Shown here piece by piece: positions 9,045 through 17,543 of a DNA stretch of 64,000 nucleotides; the first letter of the stretch is position 1; the number at the start of each line of letters is the position of its first letter. The DNA is taken from contig OZ245050.1 in the NCBI GenBank assembly GCA_965224525.1, positions 620,001 to 684,000 of the forward strand. The letters run 5' to 3'. The notes beneath the pieces are model-generated. The model made no database searches. It had not been told where the DNA came from and saw only the letters and a list, made by a program, of their open reading frames with translations. Source of the stretch: Granulosicoccus sp036478565. GTDB taxonomy: Bacteria > Pseudomonadota > Gammaproteobacteria > Granulosicoccales > Granulosicoccaceae. A program made the position numbers and the translations under genes.

Positions 9045-10037
9045 ATGAAATTAGCAGGACTGGGAATCAGTGCGTTGGCGCTGCTTGGAACATCGCTGAC
9101 AGTCGGTGCAGCTGACGATGTGACCTTGCAGCTGAAGTGGGTGACGCAGGGACAGTTCGCCGGCTACTACGTCGCTCAGGAAAAAGGCTTTTATGAGGAT
9201 ATGGACCTGAATGTCACCATAAAGCCTGGTGGGCCGGATATTGCGCCACCGCAAGTTATTGCCGGTGGTGGAGCAGATGTGGTTGTTGACTGGATGCCAT
9301 CTGCCTTGGCAAGTCGTGAAAAAGGCGTTGCGTTGGTCAATATCGCACAGCCTTTCAAGCGCTCGGGCATGATGTTGACCTGTCGCAAGGAAACCGGCAT
9401 TGAGTCACCGGAGGACTTTCGCGGTAAAACGCTTGGTGTCTGGTTTTTCGGCAACGAGTATCCATTCCTGAGCTGGATGTCCAAACTGGGCATATCAACT
9501 GAAGGGGGAGATGATGGGGTTACCGTATTGAAGCAAGGTTTCAATGTCGATCCCTTACTGCAGAAGCAGGCCGACTGCATCTCCACCATGACTTATAACG
9601 AGTATTGGCAGGTTATCGATGCCGGATTGACCCCCGAAGAGTTGATTGTATTCAAGTACGAAGAACAAGGCGTCTCTACCATGGAAGATGGATTGTATGT
9701 GCTTGAAAAAAATCTGGCCGATGAGGCTTTTGTCGACAAGATGGCGCGGTTTGTTGCTGCATCAATGAAAGGCTGGGCCTACGCTCGCGAGAATGCGGAT
9801 GAGGCTGCCGGCATTGTATTGGAAAATGACGCAACCGGCGCTCAGACCGAAATGCATCAGCAACGTATGGTTGCCGAGATCAACAAGCTGACCGAAGGCA
9901 GTGACGGCAAGCTGGATGAGGCAGATTACCAGCGTACTGTCGATACTTTGATGTCCGGTGGTTCTGACCCTGTTATCAGCAAAGCACCGGAGGGTGCCTG
10001 GTCACATGTGATCATTGATAAAGCCCTGTCTATGTGA
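9045..10037 (+). CDS. ABC transporter substrate-binding protein, NMT1/THI5-like
   Basis: A 330-residue periplasmic binding protein. The ATG at 9045 has an AGAGGAG ribosome-binding site, and residues 1-22 form a signal peptide ending V-G-A-A. The mature protein opens D-D-V-T-L-Q-L-K-W-V-T-Q-G-Q-F-A-G-Y-Y, the characteristic first strand and binding loop of NMT1/THI5-like proteins that bind HMP, formylaminopyrimidine or related compounds. The segment P-G-G-P-D-I-A-P-P follows near residue 62. The next gene is a drug exporter, not a permease or ATPase, so this is an orphan binding protein here. The permease pair ending at 1558 is of the matching class and may be its partner. Substrate unknown. 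Confidence 0.85.
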   Translation: MKLAGLGISALALLGTSLTVGAADDVTLQLKWVTQGQFAGYYVAQEKGFYEDMDLNVTIKPGGPDIAPPQVIAGGGADVVVDWMPSALASREKGVALVNIAQPFKRSGMMLTCRKETGIESPEDFRGKTLGVWFFGNEYPFLSWMSKLGISTEGGDDGVTVLKQGFNVDPLLQKQADCISTMTYNEYWQVIDAGLTPEELIVFKYEEQGVSTMEDGLYVLEKNLADEAFVDKMARFVAASMKGWAYARENADEAAGIVLENDATGAQTEMHQQRMVAEINKLTEGSDGKLDEADYQRTVDTLMSGGSDPVISKAPEGAWSHVIIDKALSM

Positions 10038-10124
10038 TGTTATGTGTCGCTGAATGGTCAGTTCAGCATAGGTTTGACGCGGGTTTGTGCATGAGTCTGT
10101 TCCACATGCCCAGCTAGTCCCGCT

Positions 10125-10160
10125 GCACTGGGTGTGATGCGCAGTCATCGCGCCCAGTGC
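10125..10160 (+). terminator. Stem-loop after the binding-protein gene, possible terminator
   Basis: GCACTGGG (10125-10132) pairs with CCCAGTGC (10153-10160), and inside it GATG (10136-10139) pairs with CATC (10146-10149) around a 6-base loop. It lies 88 bp after the stop at 10037 and is followed by TCGTTGTATCT, only moderately T-rich. It probably ends or attenuates transcription before the drug-exporter gene. Confidence 0.4.
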
Positions 10161-10206
10161 TCGTTGTATCTCCCGCGCTCGCCCTGTCCCCTGGGTGATC
10201 GCCCGT

Positions 10207-11427
10207 ATGACATCACATCCTATGGCAGGTACAAATTCGACGACACCCGGTATGGGGCTCGTTGTGGCTATTCTGGTTTTTGCATCCAGTACCAGTATCA
10301 TGTCGACGGATATGTATGCACCGAGCTTGCCGGATCTCGCTACTTGGTTCGATACATCTCCCACGCGTATAAAGCTGACCATTAGCCTGAACATGCTGGC
10401 CTTCGGACTTGCGCAATTGCTGCACGGCCCTTTGTCAGATCGATTCGGTCGTCGGCCCGTGTTGTTGGTATCCCTGTTTGCCGTAGCGGTGCTTAGCGTT
10501 GCCTGTTCACTGGCACAGACAATCGACCAACTGATCGTTGCGCGTATTCTGCTTGGCATTGCTGCGGCTGCCGAGGCAGTTGTTGGCCTAGCCATACTCA
10601 AGGATCTGTATTCGGAATCTCAGCTGGTCAAGGCGCTTGCGTTGCTTGGAATGGTCATTGCCATTGCTCCTGCGATTGGGCCCATACTCGGAGGGTATCT
10701 GCATGTCGCGTTTGGCTGGCAAAGCAATTTTTATGTCATCAGTGGCATGGCATTGCTGGCATTGGGTTTTGCTGCGTGGAAGCTGCCGGAGTCTACAACA
10801 CCGGATGCAACAGCGTTGAATCCCGTGAACGTGATTGCTGGCTACCGCCGCTTGTTGACGAACAGTGATTTTATGGTGCATTCCATTATGCTGGGTGTGG
10901 GCTTGGGGCTTATATTTGTATTTGTTACAGCTGCGCCGTTTGTGCTGATAGATTGGCTTGGTGTGCCTGTCGAGAAGTTTGGCTACTACCAGGCCAGTAT
11001 CGTCGTGGCGTTTTTCTTTGGTAGTCTGCTGGCATCCCGACTGGCGGATCACTGGCCGGCAATGCGTCTACTGGTACTGGGCACAATTATGATTGCTGTT
11101 GGTGCGCTGGTATTGGTTTTTATCATCCTGCTTGATCTGTTGTCACCCGTACGTCTGGCATTGCCTTATATGTTAATGACTTTTGGCATGGGGCAATTGT
11201 TCGCGGTAGCGCCCAGCCGCGCATTGCGTTCTATCAGAGGACAGGCAGGCACCGCATCTGCGTTACTGAGCGGTATCGAGCAGACCATGGCAGCCTGCGC
11301 CGCTGTAGCCGTGAGTATTTTGCATGACGGCACTGCTCGGCCTATGGCATGGATAACGATCGCGTTGGCCATTTTGCTGCTGTGGCTACTACAAAAATCT
11401 CGGCATTCTGGTCGGGTCTCGTTGTGA
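10207..11427 (+). CDS. MFS multidrug exporter, Bcr/CflA family
   Basis: A 406-residue inner-membrane transporter with about 12 hydrophobic segments. The major-facilitator motif A after helix 2 reads G-P-L-S-D-R-F-G-R-R-P. The Bcr/CflA-type helix 4 (R-I-L-L-G-I-A-A-A-A-E-A-V) is followed by I-L-K-D-L-Y. The opening S-T-S-I-M-S-T-D-M-Y-A-P-S-L-P is typical of the family, which exports bicyclomycin, chloramphenicol or sulfonamides by proton antiport. The substrate here is unknown. A GTG at 10195 could add four residues; ATG at 10207 is the simpler start. A stem-loop between the binding-protein gene and this one suggests separate transcription. Confidence 0.85.
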   Translation: MTSHPMAGTNSTTPGMGLVVAILVFASSTSIMSTDMYAPSLPDLATWFDTSPTRIKLTISLNMLAFGLAQLLHGPLSDRFGRRPVLLVSLFAVAVLSVACSLAQTIDQLIVARILLGIAAAAEAVVGLAILKDLYSESQLVKALALLGMVIAIAPAIGPILGGYLHVAFGWQSNFYVISGMALLALGFAAWKLPESTTPDATALNPVNVIAGYRRLLTNSDFMVHSIMLGVGLGLIFVFVTAAPFVLIDWLGVPVEKFGYYQASIVVAFFFGSLLASRLADHWPAMRLLVLGTIMIAVGALVLVFIILLDLLSPVRLALPYMLMTFGMGQLFAVAPSRALRSIRGQAGTASALLSGIEQTMAACAAVAVSILHDGTARPMAWITIALAILLLWLLQKSRHSGRVSL

Positions 11428-11574
11428 TCTGACTCGCGTTTCCATCAGAACCTCGCTAGTCGATGTGAGCAGTTCCACAGTCTGTCACCGAGCAGCTTGA
11501 GCGCAAGCTATTTCCACGGGAAGCTTGGTGTGTATGGTCCGCACAATAAAACCAATAACCTCGGAACCGTTGCC

Positions 11575-14448
11575 ATGAAAAACTTCATTGCGTTCGCTTA
11601 TGTTCTATTGAGAAGTCAGGCTAGTAGCCGATTGGCTCCTGCTTCTATCCGTCGCCTTGGCGGTATCCACATGCTTGCGTTGATCACCTGTTTGCCCGGA
11701 ATCGTAGTGCCTGCATCGGCAGACGCAGGTAGCTCTGGCGCAGCCACACTCGTTAGTAGTGTGAATGAACTGGAGTTCGGACAAGTGGCGCTTGGCTACG
11801 TTGGTGTCCATCAGTTGGTACTGACCAACGCTGCTATGAATGGCGAAACTATCACGCTGCATTCAGCCTATCTGAATGAGACAACTGCGCTCAGGTTCAG
11901 TACTGATTTTGTTGGTCCGGTTGCACTGTCGCCGGGTGAATCGTATTCCATCGACGTGCGTTATTCCCCTCGGAGAGTTGAGCGGGCACTGGGTGCGTTG
12001 TTTGTTTCTCACAGCGGTTCCGATATTCTTGATATTTTCGCGTTGAGTGGTCGATCTGATGGTGAGACAACAATGACAACTCGCGTAAGGCGTGGCGCAA
12101 CTTCGATAGTGCATCAGCAACAGGGTGATTTGCTGGTCATCGAGGCTGAGCACCATGCAAGCCAGGCAGCGGGCGGTTCGCATCGTTGGGTCGTTTCGGG
12201 AGTAAACGGCTCCAGCGGTGGTGTGTCTGTTGTTACGACACCGGACAAAGGTACTCTACGGCGTGACTCTTCCGGCTCACCACGCATGAGTTACCAGGCA
12301 AACTTTACGCAAACCGGACAGTACACAGTCTGGGTTCGCGGGTTAGGCGATACCGATACCAGAGGTGAAGGCAAAAGCGACAGCATACACGTAGGCATTG
12401 ACGGCAACCTCTCTACCGCGGCAGCGATGGATCAGTTCCCGGCGCACTGGACCTGGTCTCGCAATAAACGCGGTCGAGGTTACGCCACCATTACTGTCTC
12501 AAGTGTTGGCAAGCACTGGATTGACGTCTGGATGCGTGAAGATGGCCTGACAGTTGATAAACTGATTCTGACGAAGAGTGCCAGCTATATCCCCACCGGT
12601 ACGGGGCCTTCAGAGTTACATGCCGATGGCGTTGGTAGTAGCGGTTCCGATGACGGCTCAAGTGGAAGCAGTGGTGGGGCTGACAATGAAAGCGGCGACA
12701 GCGACACGGGTAGTTCGAATGCTGACAGTGGTAGTTCGGATGATGCGAATGCCGACAACGGTGGTGCGAATACGAATAGTTCGAATACCGGTGGCAGTAC
12801 AGATGCAGGCAACAATACCGGGAGTAATACCAATACAGGTGAGAACTCGGGTGATGCTGCCGATTCATCTCCAGAACTGTATCTGCAGGAGAACGGTATT
12901 CTAGCTATCGAGGCGGAAGGCTTCCTAACGAACACGCCCGCAGGACCGTATCGATGGGTTAGGGCATCAAAGCCCGGTGCAAGTGGCGGTGTGTCAATGG
13001 TAAGCACGCCTGACAAAGGTGGATTGAGTGCCGGTACCAGTGACTCACCACGAATGAGTTATCGGGTTAAATTTACCACCAGCGGCCAACATACTGTTTG
13101 GGTTCGTGGCTCAGGCGATACGAATAGCAGAGGTGAAGGTAAAAGCGACAGTGTGCATGTCGGTTTGAATGGTGTTCTGTCAACGGCCGCTGCAATGGAT
13201 CGATTTCCCAATAGCTGGACCTGGTCGCGAAGCAAGCGAGGCCGGGGTTTTGCTAGCTTGAATGTGCCCAGACCAGGTGTTTATACCATTGATATCTGGA
13301 TGCGCGAAGACGGTTTGATTGTCGATAAACTGATTATTGCTAAAGACGGTAGTTTTGTACCTGGTGGTTTGGGTGCTCAGGTGATAGGTGGTACGGCAGA
13401 TACTAATAATGGATCGGAAACCGGGACTGAAATGACGACTGGCACTGGAGGTAGTTCTGATACTTCAGGTAACGACAGAGAGCCGGGGAACGAAAGTACT
13501 GGTAATACAACTTCCAGTGCTGGCACGCTCAGCGCCAGAACCAATTGGGCGATACAGAGATCTGCCAATGGCAGTCGGCCGGTAGCACGTCACGAAGCCG
13601 GTGCTGTCGAGCTCGGTGGCAAGCTGTATTTACTCGGTGGACGGGGTAGTCGTGTAACCAGCATTTATGACCCGGCCAGCAGGCGCTGGACGACGGGTGC
13701 TAAACCTCCTTTTGAGATGCACCACTTCCAGCCGGTTGCTGTAGGGAACAAAATCTTTATTATAGGTGCGATGACTTGCTGTTTTCCGGTTGAAAAGAAT
13801 GTGGCGAACATCTGGACCTACACCCCATCAAGCGATCGTTGGAACAAGGGTCCGGCTATTCCAAAAAACCGATTGCGTGGCTCAATGGCTGCGGCGGTTC
13901 ATAGCGGAAAAATATATCTGCTAGGCGGTAATACCAGAGGTCACAGTGGTGGTGCAGTGTCCTGGTTTGATGTATACGATCCGTCAACCAAAAAATGGCG
14001 TGTACTACCTTCCGCGCGAACTAAACGTGATCACATGGATGTAGCTATCAGTAACGGCAAATTGATTGCGGCAGGTGGTCGCCAATCCAGTATTCCCGAC
14101 GTAATGGCCAATACGGTAGCGGCCGTAGAGGTATATAATTTTGCAACGGGAAAATGGTCGAACGGAAGAGCTATACCTACCAAGCGCGCTGGCACCATGG
14201 CAGTCAGTGTCGGTGATGAAGTGATCATCATCGGTGGAGAATCAACGTCCAGCAGGCAGGCACATAACACCGTTGAAGCCTACAACGTCATAACAAATCA
14301 GTGGCGTCGACTGAAACCACTGAAGCAAAGACGCCATAGCGGTGGTTCAGTTGTGATGGCTGGGAGAATTCATGTTGTCTCCGGTAACACACGCCGAGGT
14401 GGCGGGGCGGAGACAACCTCTCATGAAACACTGGCGATAAACGAATAA
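11575..14448 (+). CDS. Large secreted protein: Ig-like domain, two CBM-like modules, kelch propeller
   Basis: About 957 residues from the ATG at 11575, where the hydrophobic export signal begins (M-K-N-F-I-A-F-A-Y-V-L-L-R). A TTG at 11497 would add 26 implausible residues. Residues about 65-165 resemble an ASPM/DUF1573-type Ig domain. Two roughly 160-residue modules (about 185-345 and 433-595) are close copies sharing I-E-A-E, the run R-G-E-G-K-S-D-S, S-T-A-A-A-M-D and W-M-R-E-D-G-L. They resemble CBM6-like sugar-binding modules. The linker between them is rich in Ser, Gly, Asp and Asn. The rest (about 670-957) contains five or more kelch repeats (L-Y-L-L-G-G, I-F-I-I-G, I-Y-L-L-G-G-N). Likely role: extracellular binding of polysaccharide or matrix. 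No catalytic residues recognised. It stands alone on its strand. Confidence 0.8.
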   Translation: MKNFIAFAYVLLRSQASSRLAPASIRRLGGIHMLALITCLPGIVVPASADAGSSGAATLVSSVNELEFGQVALGYVGVHQLVLTNAAMNGETITLHSAYLNETTALRFSTDFVGPVALSPGESYSIDVRYSPRRVERALGALFVSHSGSDILDIFALSGRSDGETTMTTRVRRGATSIVHQQQGDLLVIEAEHHASQAAGGSHRWVVSGVNGSSGGVSVVTTPDKGTLRRDSSGSPRMSYQANFTQTGQYTVWVRGLGDTDTRGEGKSDSIHVGIDGNLSTAAAMDQFPAHWTWSRNKRGRGYATITVSSVGKHWIDVWMREDGLTVDKLILTKSASYIPTGTGPSELHADGVGSSGSDDGSSGSSGGADNESGDSDTGSSNADSGSSDDANADNGGANTNSSNTGGSTDAGNNTGSNTNTGENSGDAADSSPELYLQENGILAIEAEGFLTNTPAGPYRWVRASKPGASGGVSMVSTPDKGGLSAGTSDSPRMSYRVKFTTSGQHTVWVRGSGDTNSRGEGKSDSVHVGLNGVLSTAAAMDRFPNSWTWSRSKRGRGFASLNVPRPGVYTIDIWMREDGLIVDKLIIAKDGSFVPGGLGAQVIGGTADTNNGSETGTEMTTGTGGSSDTSGNDREPGNESTGNTTSSAGTLSARTNWAIQRSANGSRPVARHEAGAVELGGKLYLLGGRGSRVTSIYDPASRRWTTGAKPPFEMHHFQPVAVGNKIFIIGAMTCCFPVEKNVANIWTYTPSSDRWNKGPAIPKNRLRGSMAAAVHSGKIYLLGGNTRGHSGGAVSWFDVYDPSTKKWRVLPSARTKRDHMDVAISNGKLIAAGGRQSSIPDVMANTVAAVEVYNFATGKWSNGRAIPTKRAGTMAVSVGDEVIIIGGESTSSRQAHNTVEAYNVITNQWRRLKPLKQRRHSGGSVVMAGRIHVVSGNTRRGGGAETTSHETLAINE

Positions 14449-14457
14449 ACATGCGCG

Positions 14458-14493
14458 CCCTCCAGTACCGCAGAATTTCCAGGCATTGGAGGG
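14458..14493. terminator. Stem-loop between convergent genes
   Basis: CCCTCCA (14458-14464) pairs with TGGAGGG (14487-14493) across a 22-base loop, in the 60-bp space between the converging kelch and DUF368 genes. No strong T-tract follows on either strand, so termination is only suggested by position. Confidence 0.35.
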
Positions 14494-14508
14494 ATGAAAC
14501 TACTAAAA

Positions 14509-15414
14509 TCAATCCGAAGCAAGGTGCTCCATCAGGGCGATACAGAGAACTCCGGCCACCATCAATGCGGCAGCAACCCAGGTGTCAATTGATTGCAGGG
14601 CAGGCAAAAACCACTCGTAACTGGTGACGACTTCTTTTGGCGGCTTGTCGGTCCGTTCCAGTAGTGTCGTAATGGTATTTTTCCAGGGCCAGATCACAAC
14701 CAGCGAGCCGAGTACAAAGCCGGTCATCAGCGCAAGTGTTGCATCCTTGTAGCGTTCAAATACCCAGCCGAGAAGGTGTGAAAATGCGATCAGACCAAAA
14801 CCACAACCAAGCGCCAAGGGTATGAGTACTGAAAAATTGAGTGTACTGATAGCGCCAATGACCAACGCATAATTGCCCATAATTATGAGCACAAATGAGC
14901 CAGACAATCCGGGCAGAATCATGCTGCTTATCGCAACGACTCCGCACACGAAAACATAGACGGCAGAATCGTTCTCAGAGGCTGGTGCAAGCAAGGCGAT
15001 ACCAACTGCGATGACGGTCCCCGCTAACAGCGCCAGCCAGGTGCTGACAGACCAGTGATCAATGCGTTTGGCGACATACCACAGAGAGAGCAGTATCAGG
15101 CCGAAGAAAAATGCCATCGTATTGCGCTCTTGAGTTTCCAGCAAGTATTCGAAAAGTCGCGCCAGGCTGACAATGCTGAGCGCAACTCCTGCAAGCAGCG
15201 TGAACAACCAACGACCATCAACGCTATGCCAAAAGCCCCTGAAATTCCCGTTGAGTAACTGGCGAACTGCGGTGGGTCCGAATCCACGCAGCGCGTTAAT
15301 GAGACGTTGGTAAATACCGGTAATCAGTGCAATGGTGCCGCCGGATACGCCAGGAATGACATTGGCTGCGCCCATGGCGATGCCTTTCAAAAACAGGGAA
15401 ACATCGGTATTCAT
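14509..15414 (-). CDS. DUF368 membrane protein (PopT-type undecaprenyl-phosphate translocase family)
   Basis: A 301-residue polytopic inner-membrane protein with 8-9 hydrophobic segments. The family signature is at the N-terminus: L-F-L-K-G-I-A-M-G-A-A-N-V-I-P-G-V-S-G-G. A second re-entrant copy appears near residue 165 (I-L-P-G-L-S-G-S-F). DUF368 proteins, including Vibrio cholerae PopT, have been implicated in recycling the lipid carrier undecaprenyl phosphate across the membrane for peptidoglycan and polysaccharide synthesis. That role is transferred from the family, not shown here. The gene lies 45 bp downstream of a phosphoribosyltransferase gene on the same strand and probably forms an operon with it. 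Confidence 0.85.
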   Translation of the reverse strand: MNTDVSLFLKGIAMGAANVIPGVSGGTIALITGIYQRLINALRGFGPTAVRQLLNGNFRGFWHSVDGRWLFTLLAGVALSIVSLARLFEYLLETQERNTMAFFFGLILLSLWYVAKRIDHWSVSTWLALLAGTVIAVGIALLAPASENDSAVYVFVCGVVAISSMILPGLSGSFVLIIMGNYALVIGAISTLNFSVLIPLALGCGFGLIAFSHLLGWVFERYKDATLALMTGFVLGSLVVIWPWKNTITTLLERTDKPPKEVVTSYEWFLPALQSIDTWVAAALMVAGVLCIALMEHLASD

Positions 15415-15459
15415 TGTGGTGAGTCGTTGGCAGTTGAGTGATTTGAGGTGATGTGTTTA

Positions 15460-16056
15460 TTAATCCAGCGTGTCGATTATAGGCATCAGCCAGGGTTTGC
15501 CCGTCGCAATCTCTTCGCGTGAAAGGCCACTTAGCTCATACGGCATGACCAGCCAGTCATCTGTTTTGTTTACATAATAGTGAGGCTTTCGTTCTGTGCG
15601 ATTGCGAGCGGGTTTGTACCAGGGGACGGCGGTACGCACGTCGGCGGGCATATTACGTTTCAGACGTGATTCGAGGCGGCGGATTACGGCATCTGTGGTC
15701 AGTCCGGAACTGAAGACGTCATCAACAATGAGTAAACCATCATCGCAGTTCAGTGTCTCCAGCAGATACTGAGTGCCGTGTACCCGAATTTCTGATTCCG
15801 GATTGTCAACCATATTCTGGTAGCTTGCCAGCCCTCTGTAGGAGGTGCGAATGGAGATATGATCGGTCGGGATGCCCAAGTACTGTAAGCACTCCTGAAC
15901 CGCAATGCCGACAGCGCTGCCACCACGCCAGAGTCCGACAATAAAACTGGGTCGGAATCCACTATTGGCTATCTGTGCACCCAGGCGGTATGCATCCTCA
16001 AGGAGTTCCTGTTCGCCGATAAACCGTTTTTGTTGCATATTCCTTCCGCTTGCCAT
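15460..16056 (-). CDS. Phosphoribosyltransferase-fold protein (hypoxanthine PRT-like), copy 1
   Basis: A 198-residue type I phosphoribosyltransferase-fold protein. The PRPP-binding motif is L-L-I-V-D-D-V-F-S-S-G-L-T near residues 112-124, with the two acidic residues kept but S-S-G in place of the usual D-T-G. The pyrophosphate loop region is G-L-W-R-G-G-S. It is a paralogue of the divergently transcribed gene starting 54 bp away: both have F-R/K-P-S-F-I-V, W-R-G-G, V-R-T/V-A-V-P-W, and K-P-A-R-N. The true substrate is unknown. Members of this group are usually annotated as hypoxanthine or xanthine phosphoribosyltransferase without proof. Possible starts are ATG 16056 and ATG 16038. Confidence 0.82.
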   Translation of the reverse strand: MASGRNMQQKRFIGEQELLEDAYRLGAQIANSGFRPSFIVGLWRGGSAVGIAVQECLQYLGIPTDHISIRTSYRGLASYQNMVDNPESEIRVHGTQYLLETLNCDDGLLIVDDVFSSGLTTDAVIRRLESRLKRNMPADVRTAVPWYKPARNRTERKPHYYVNKTDDWLVMPYELSGLSREEIATGKPWLMPIIDTLD

Positions 16057-16109
16057 CAGGCTCGTGAAGTGTACTCTATGGCGTTGTCAGACATGAGTGG
16101 ACAAGCAGG

Positions 16110-16682
16110 ATGAGTCAAAAAATCTATCTGGATGCTCAGCAGTTGCTGGAAGACTCCTTCAGGCTAGCCGCCATGGTATATCGCAGCGGCTTCAAACCAA
16201 GCTTCATCGTGGCTGTTTGGCGTGGTGGAGCGCCCATGGGTATCGCGATACAGGAACTACTGGCCTGGCGCGGGGTCGAGTCGGACCATATCGCTATCCG
16301 TACATCGTCTTACCACAGCATCGATAAGCAAGCGAGTGAAGTACAGGTTTACAGTATAAATTACCTGGTCAGGAAGATTGCTGCTGAAGACCGCCTGCTG
16401 ATTGTCGATGATGTCTATGACACGGGGCGCAGCATCGAGGCGATCATCAAGCGGCTGTCCGATAGTACCCGATTGAATATGCCCCACGATGTACGGGTGG
16501 CGGTGCCCTGGTTCAAGCCCGCTCGTAACAAGACTTCAAGGGTGCCTGATTATTTTGTGCATGAGACCGAGGCATGGATCAAGTTTCCGCATTCGCTGGA
16601 GGGCTTGACTCGTGAAGAGGTCGATCTGCATCGACCAGCTCTGGGGAAAATTCTGAATACTGTGGCTTCTGTAAAAAACTGA
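16110..16682 (+). CDS. Phosphoribosyltransferase-fold protein (hypoxanthine PRT-like), copy 2
   Basis: A 190-residue paralogue of the leftward gene at 15460-16056. It carries a canonical PRPP motif, L-L-I-V-D-D-V-Y-D-T-G-R-S, and the W-R-G-G-A-P-M-G pyrophosphate loop. The C-terminal end is conserved between the two copies (L-E/S-G-L-T/S-R-E-E). Because this copy keeps D-T-G while copy 1 has S-S-G, the two may differ in activity or substrate, or act as a heteromer. The start follows the divergent intergenic space of 53 bp, so both genes probably share a control region. It is followed by 344 bp without a gene. Confidence 0.82.
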   Translation: MSQKIYLDAQQLLEDSFRLAAMVYRSGFKPSFIVAVWRGGAPMGIAIQELLAWRGVESDHIAIRTSSYHSIDKQASEVQVYSINYLVRKIAAEDRLLIVDDVYDTGRSIEAIIKRLSDSTRLNMPHDVRVAVPWFKPARNKTSRVPDYFVHETEAWIKFPHSLEGLTREEVDLHRPALGKILNTVASVKN

Positions 16683-17026
16683 AACCTGTGCACAAGGCAA
16701 ATTCCATTGCCACGACTGGCAAACATTAAACTGTGAAGTACAAGTCAACGCCGTATCTCTGTTGCACTAAAGTAGCATCCAATCGCGCAATGAATGCTGA
16801 GTTATTGACACTATGCAAACGATACCTTTTCGATAATGATACTTGACAGAAAGTGTAAGCGTCGACTGCATAAGCCAAAGGCTTGCCACTGTCACAAAAC
16901 ACTGTGCAGTAGTTGCTGTGAACGCAGCTAAGCGGCTACCATTGTAATTCCTGGCGAGTCATTGTCGTGGTTTTATCGCCAGATAAACCCAACACCTGTA
17001 AACCTAATCCGTTTTTTGGAGAGCAC
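16683..17026 (+). promoter_or_regulatory. Intergenic gap (344 bp) with promoter-like sequence
   Basis: Two TTGACA hexamers occur (16805-16810 and 16843-16848). The first has GATAAT 21 bp downstream and the second has TGCATA 18 bp downstream, so neither is an ideal sigma-70 promoter. They lie 160-220 bp before the next start codon (17027). No coding region is supported. Confidence 0.3.
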
Positions 17027-17503
17027 ATGCCCACGCAGTCGCGTGCAAAAGGGAGTCAGAAAGTCATTCGACTGAAACTGAAAAGTGTCAGTCGTGGTGC
17101 CTTGCAAGCCGCCGTGATACCTCGGAGCGGTGCTGAATTGTTTTCAGTGCGTCAGCATCTGCGTTACCGTGCGGCGATTGATGTTGAGCACCTGCTGCAA
17201 ACGCAGTTTGCAAAAGACGTGCATGATCGAGTGTTCAAGGAAGTACGACAACTACTCGACCGTGAGTTTGGTTGTTTGCGTGTTTACAGAAACAGGCGTG
17301 TATTTATTGTGCAGCATCATTCGGTTGAAGCATTGATTGCAGGGTTGTTGCGTTGCCAGCTTCTTGCAAAACGAATTAAATCGCCGGCAAACAACGATTT
17401 CGATGAACTGACCGAGCAAACCGGTATTGCGCTTGGCTGGGGCATCGGGCGCTCTGTACTTGAAGCGGAAGGTGCTCGCCTTAAACGGCGGCGACAAAAA
17501 TAA
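17027..17503 (+). CDS. Small protein of unknown function, possibly a degenerate GGDEF domain
   Basis: A 158-residue basic protein starting at ATG 17027 with a TGGAG ribosome-binding site (an upstream GTG/TTG would add about 20 weak residues). I do not recognise it with confidence. The order of elements resembles a shortened GGDEF fold: A-I-D-V-E-H-L-L-Q in place of the L-D-I-D-x-F-K strand, H-D-R-V-F-K-E-V-R-Q-L-L as the D-x-V-L-x-x-V-A helix, then L-R-V-Y-R-N-R-R-V-F-I-V where active enzymes have A-R-x-G-G-D-E-F. A terminal G-I-A-L-G-W-G-I-G is followed by a basic tail. If so, it lacks the catalytic motif and would be a non-enzymatic relative. Neighbours give no hint. Confidence 0.5.
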   Translation: MPTQSRAKGSQKVIRLKLKSVSRGALQAAVIPRSGAELFSVRQHLRYRAAIDVEHLLQTQFAKDVHDRVFKEVRQLLDREFGCLRVYRNRRVFIVQHHSVEALIAGLLRCQLLAKRIKSPANNDFDELTEQTGIALGWGIGRSVLEAEGARLKRRRQK

Positions 17504-17505
17504 CG

Positions 17506-17523
17506 ACGCTGAATGTCCAGCGT
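17506..17523 (-). terminator. Rho-independent-like terminator for the leftward operon
   Basis: ACGCTG and CAGCGT form a 6-bp stem with a 6-base loop. On the minus strand it is followed by CGTTATTTTTG, a good T-rich tail. It lies 20 bp past the leftward ATPase remnant and 3 bp past the stop of the rightward gene, so it may serve both strands. Confidence 0.55.
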
Positions 17524-17543
17524 TATCCGTTGTAGAATCTCAG

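Noticed and set aside
12585..13016. 143-codon antisense frame inside the kelch gene
   Set aside because: Mirror of the Ser/Gly/Asp linker and CBM-like module; no ribosome-binding site or recognisable domain.
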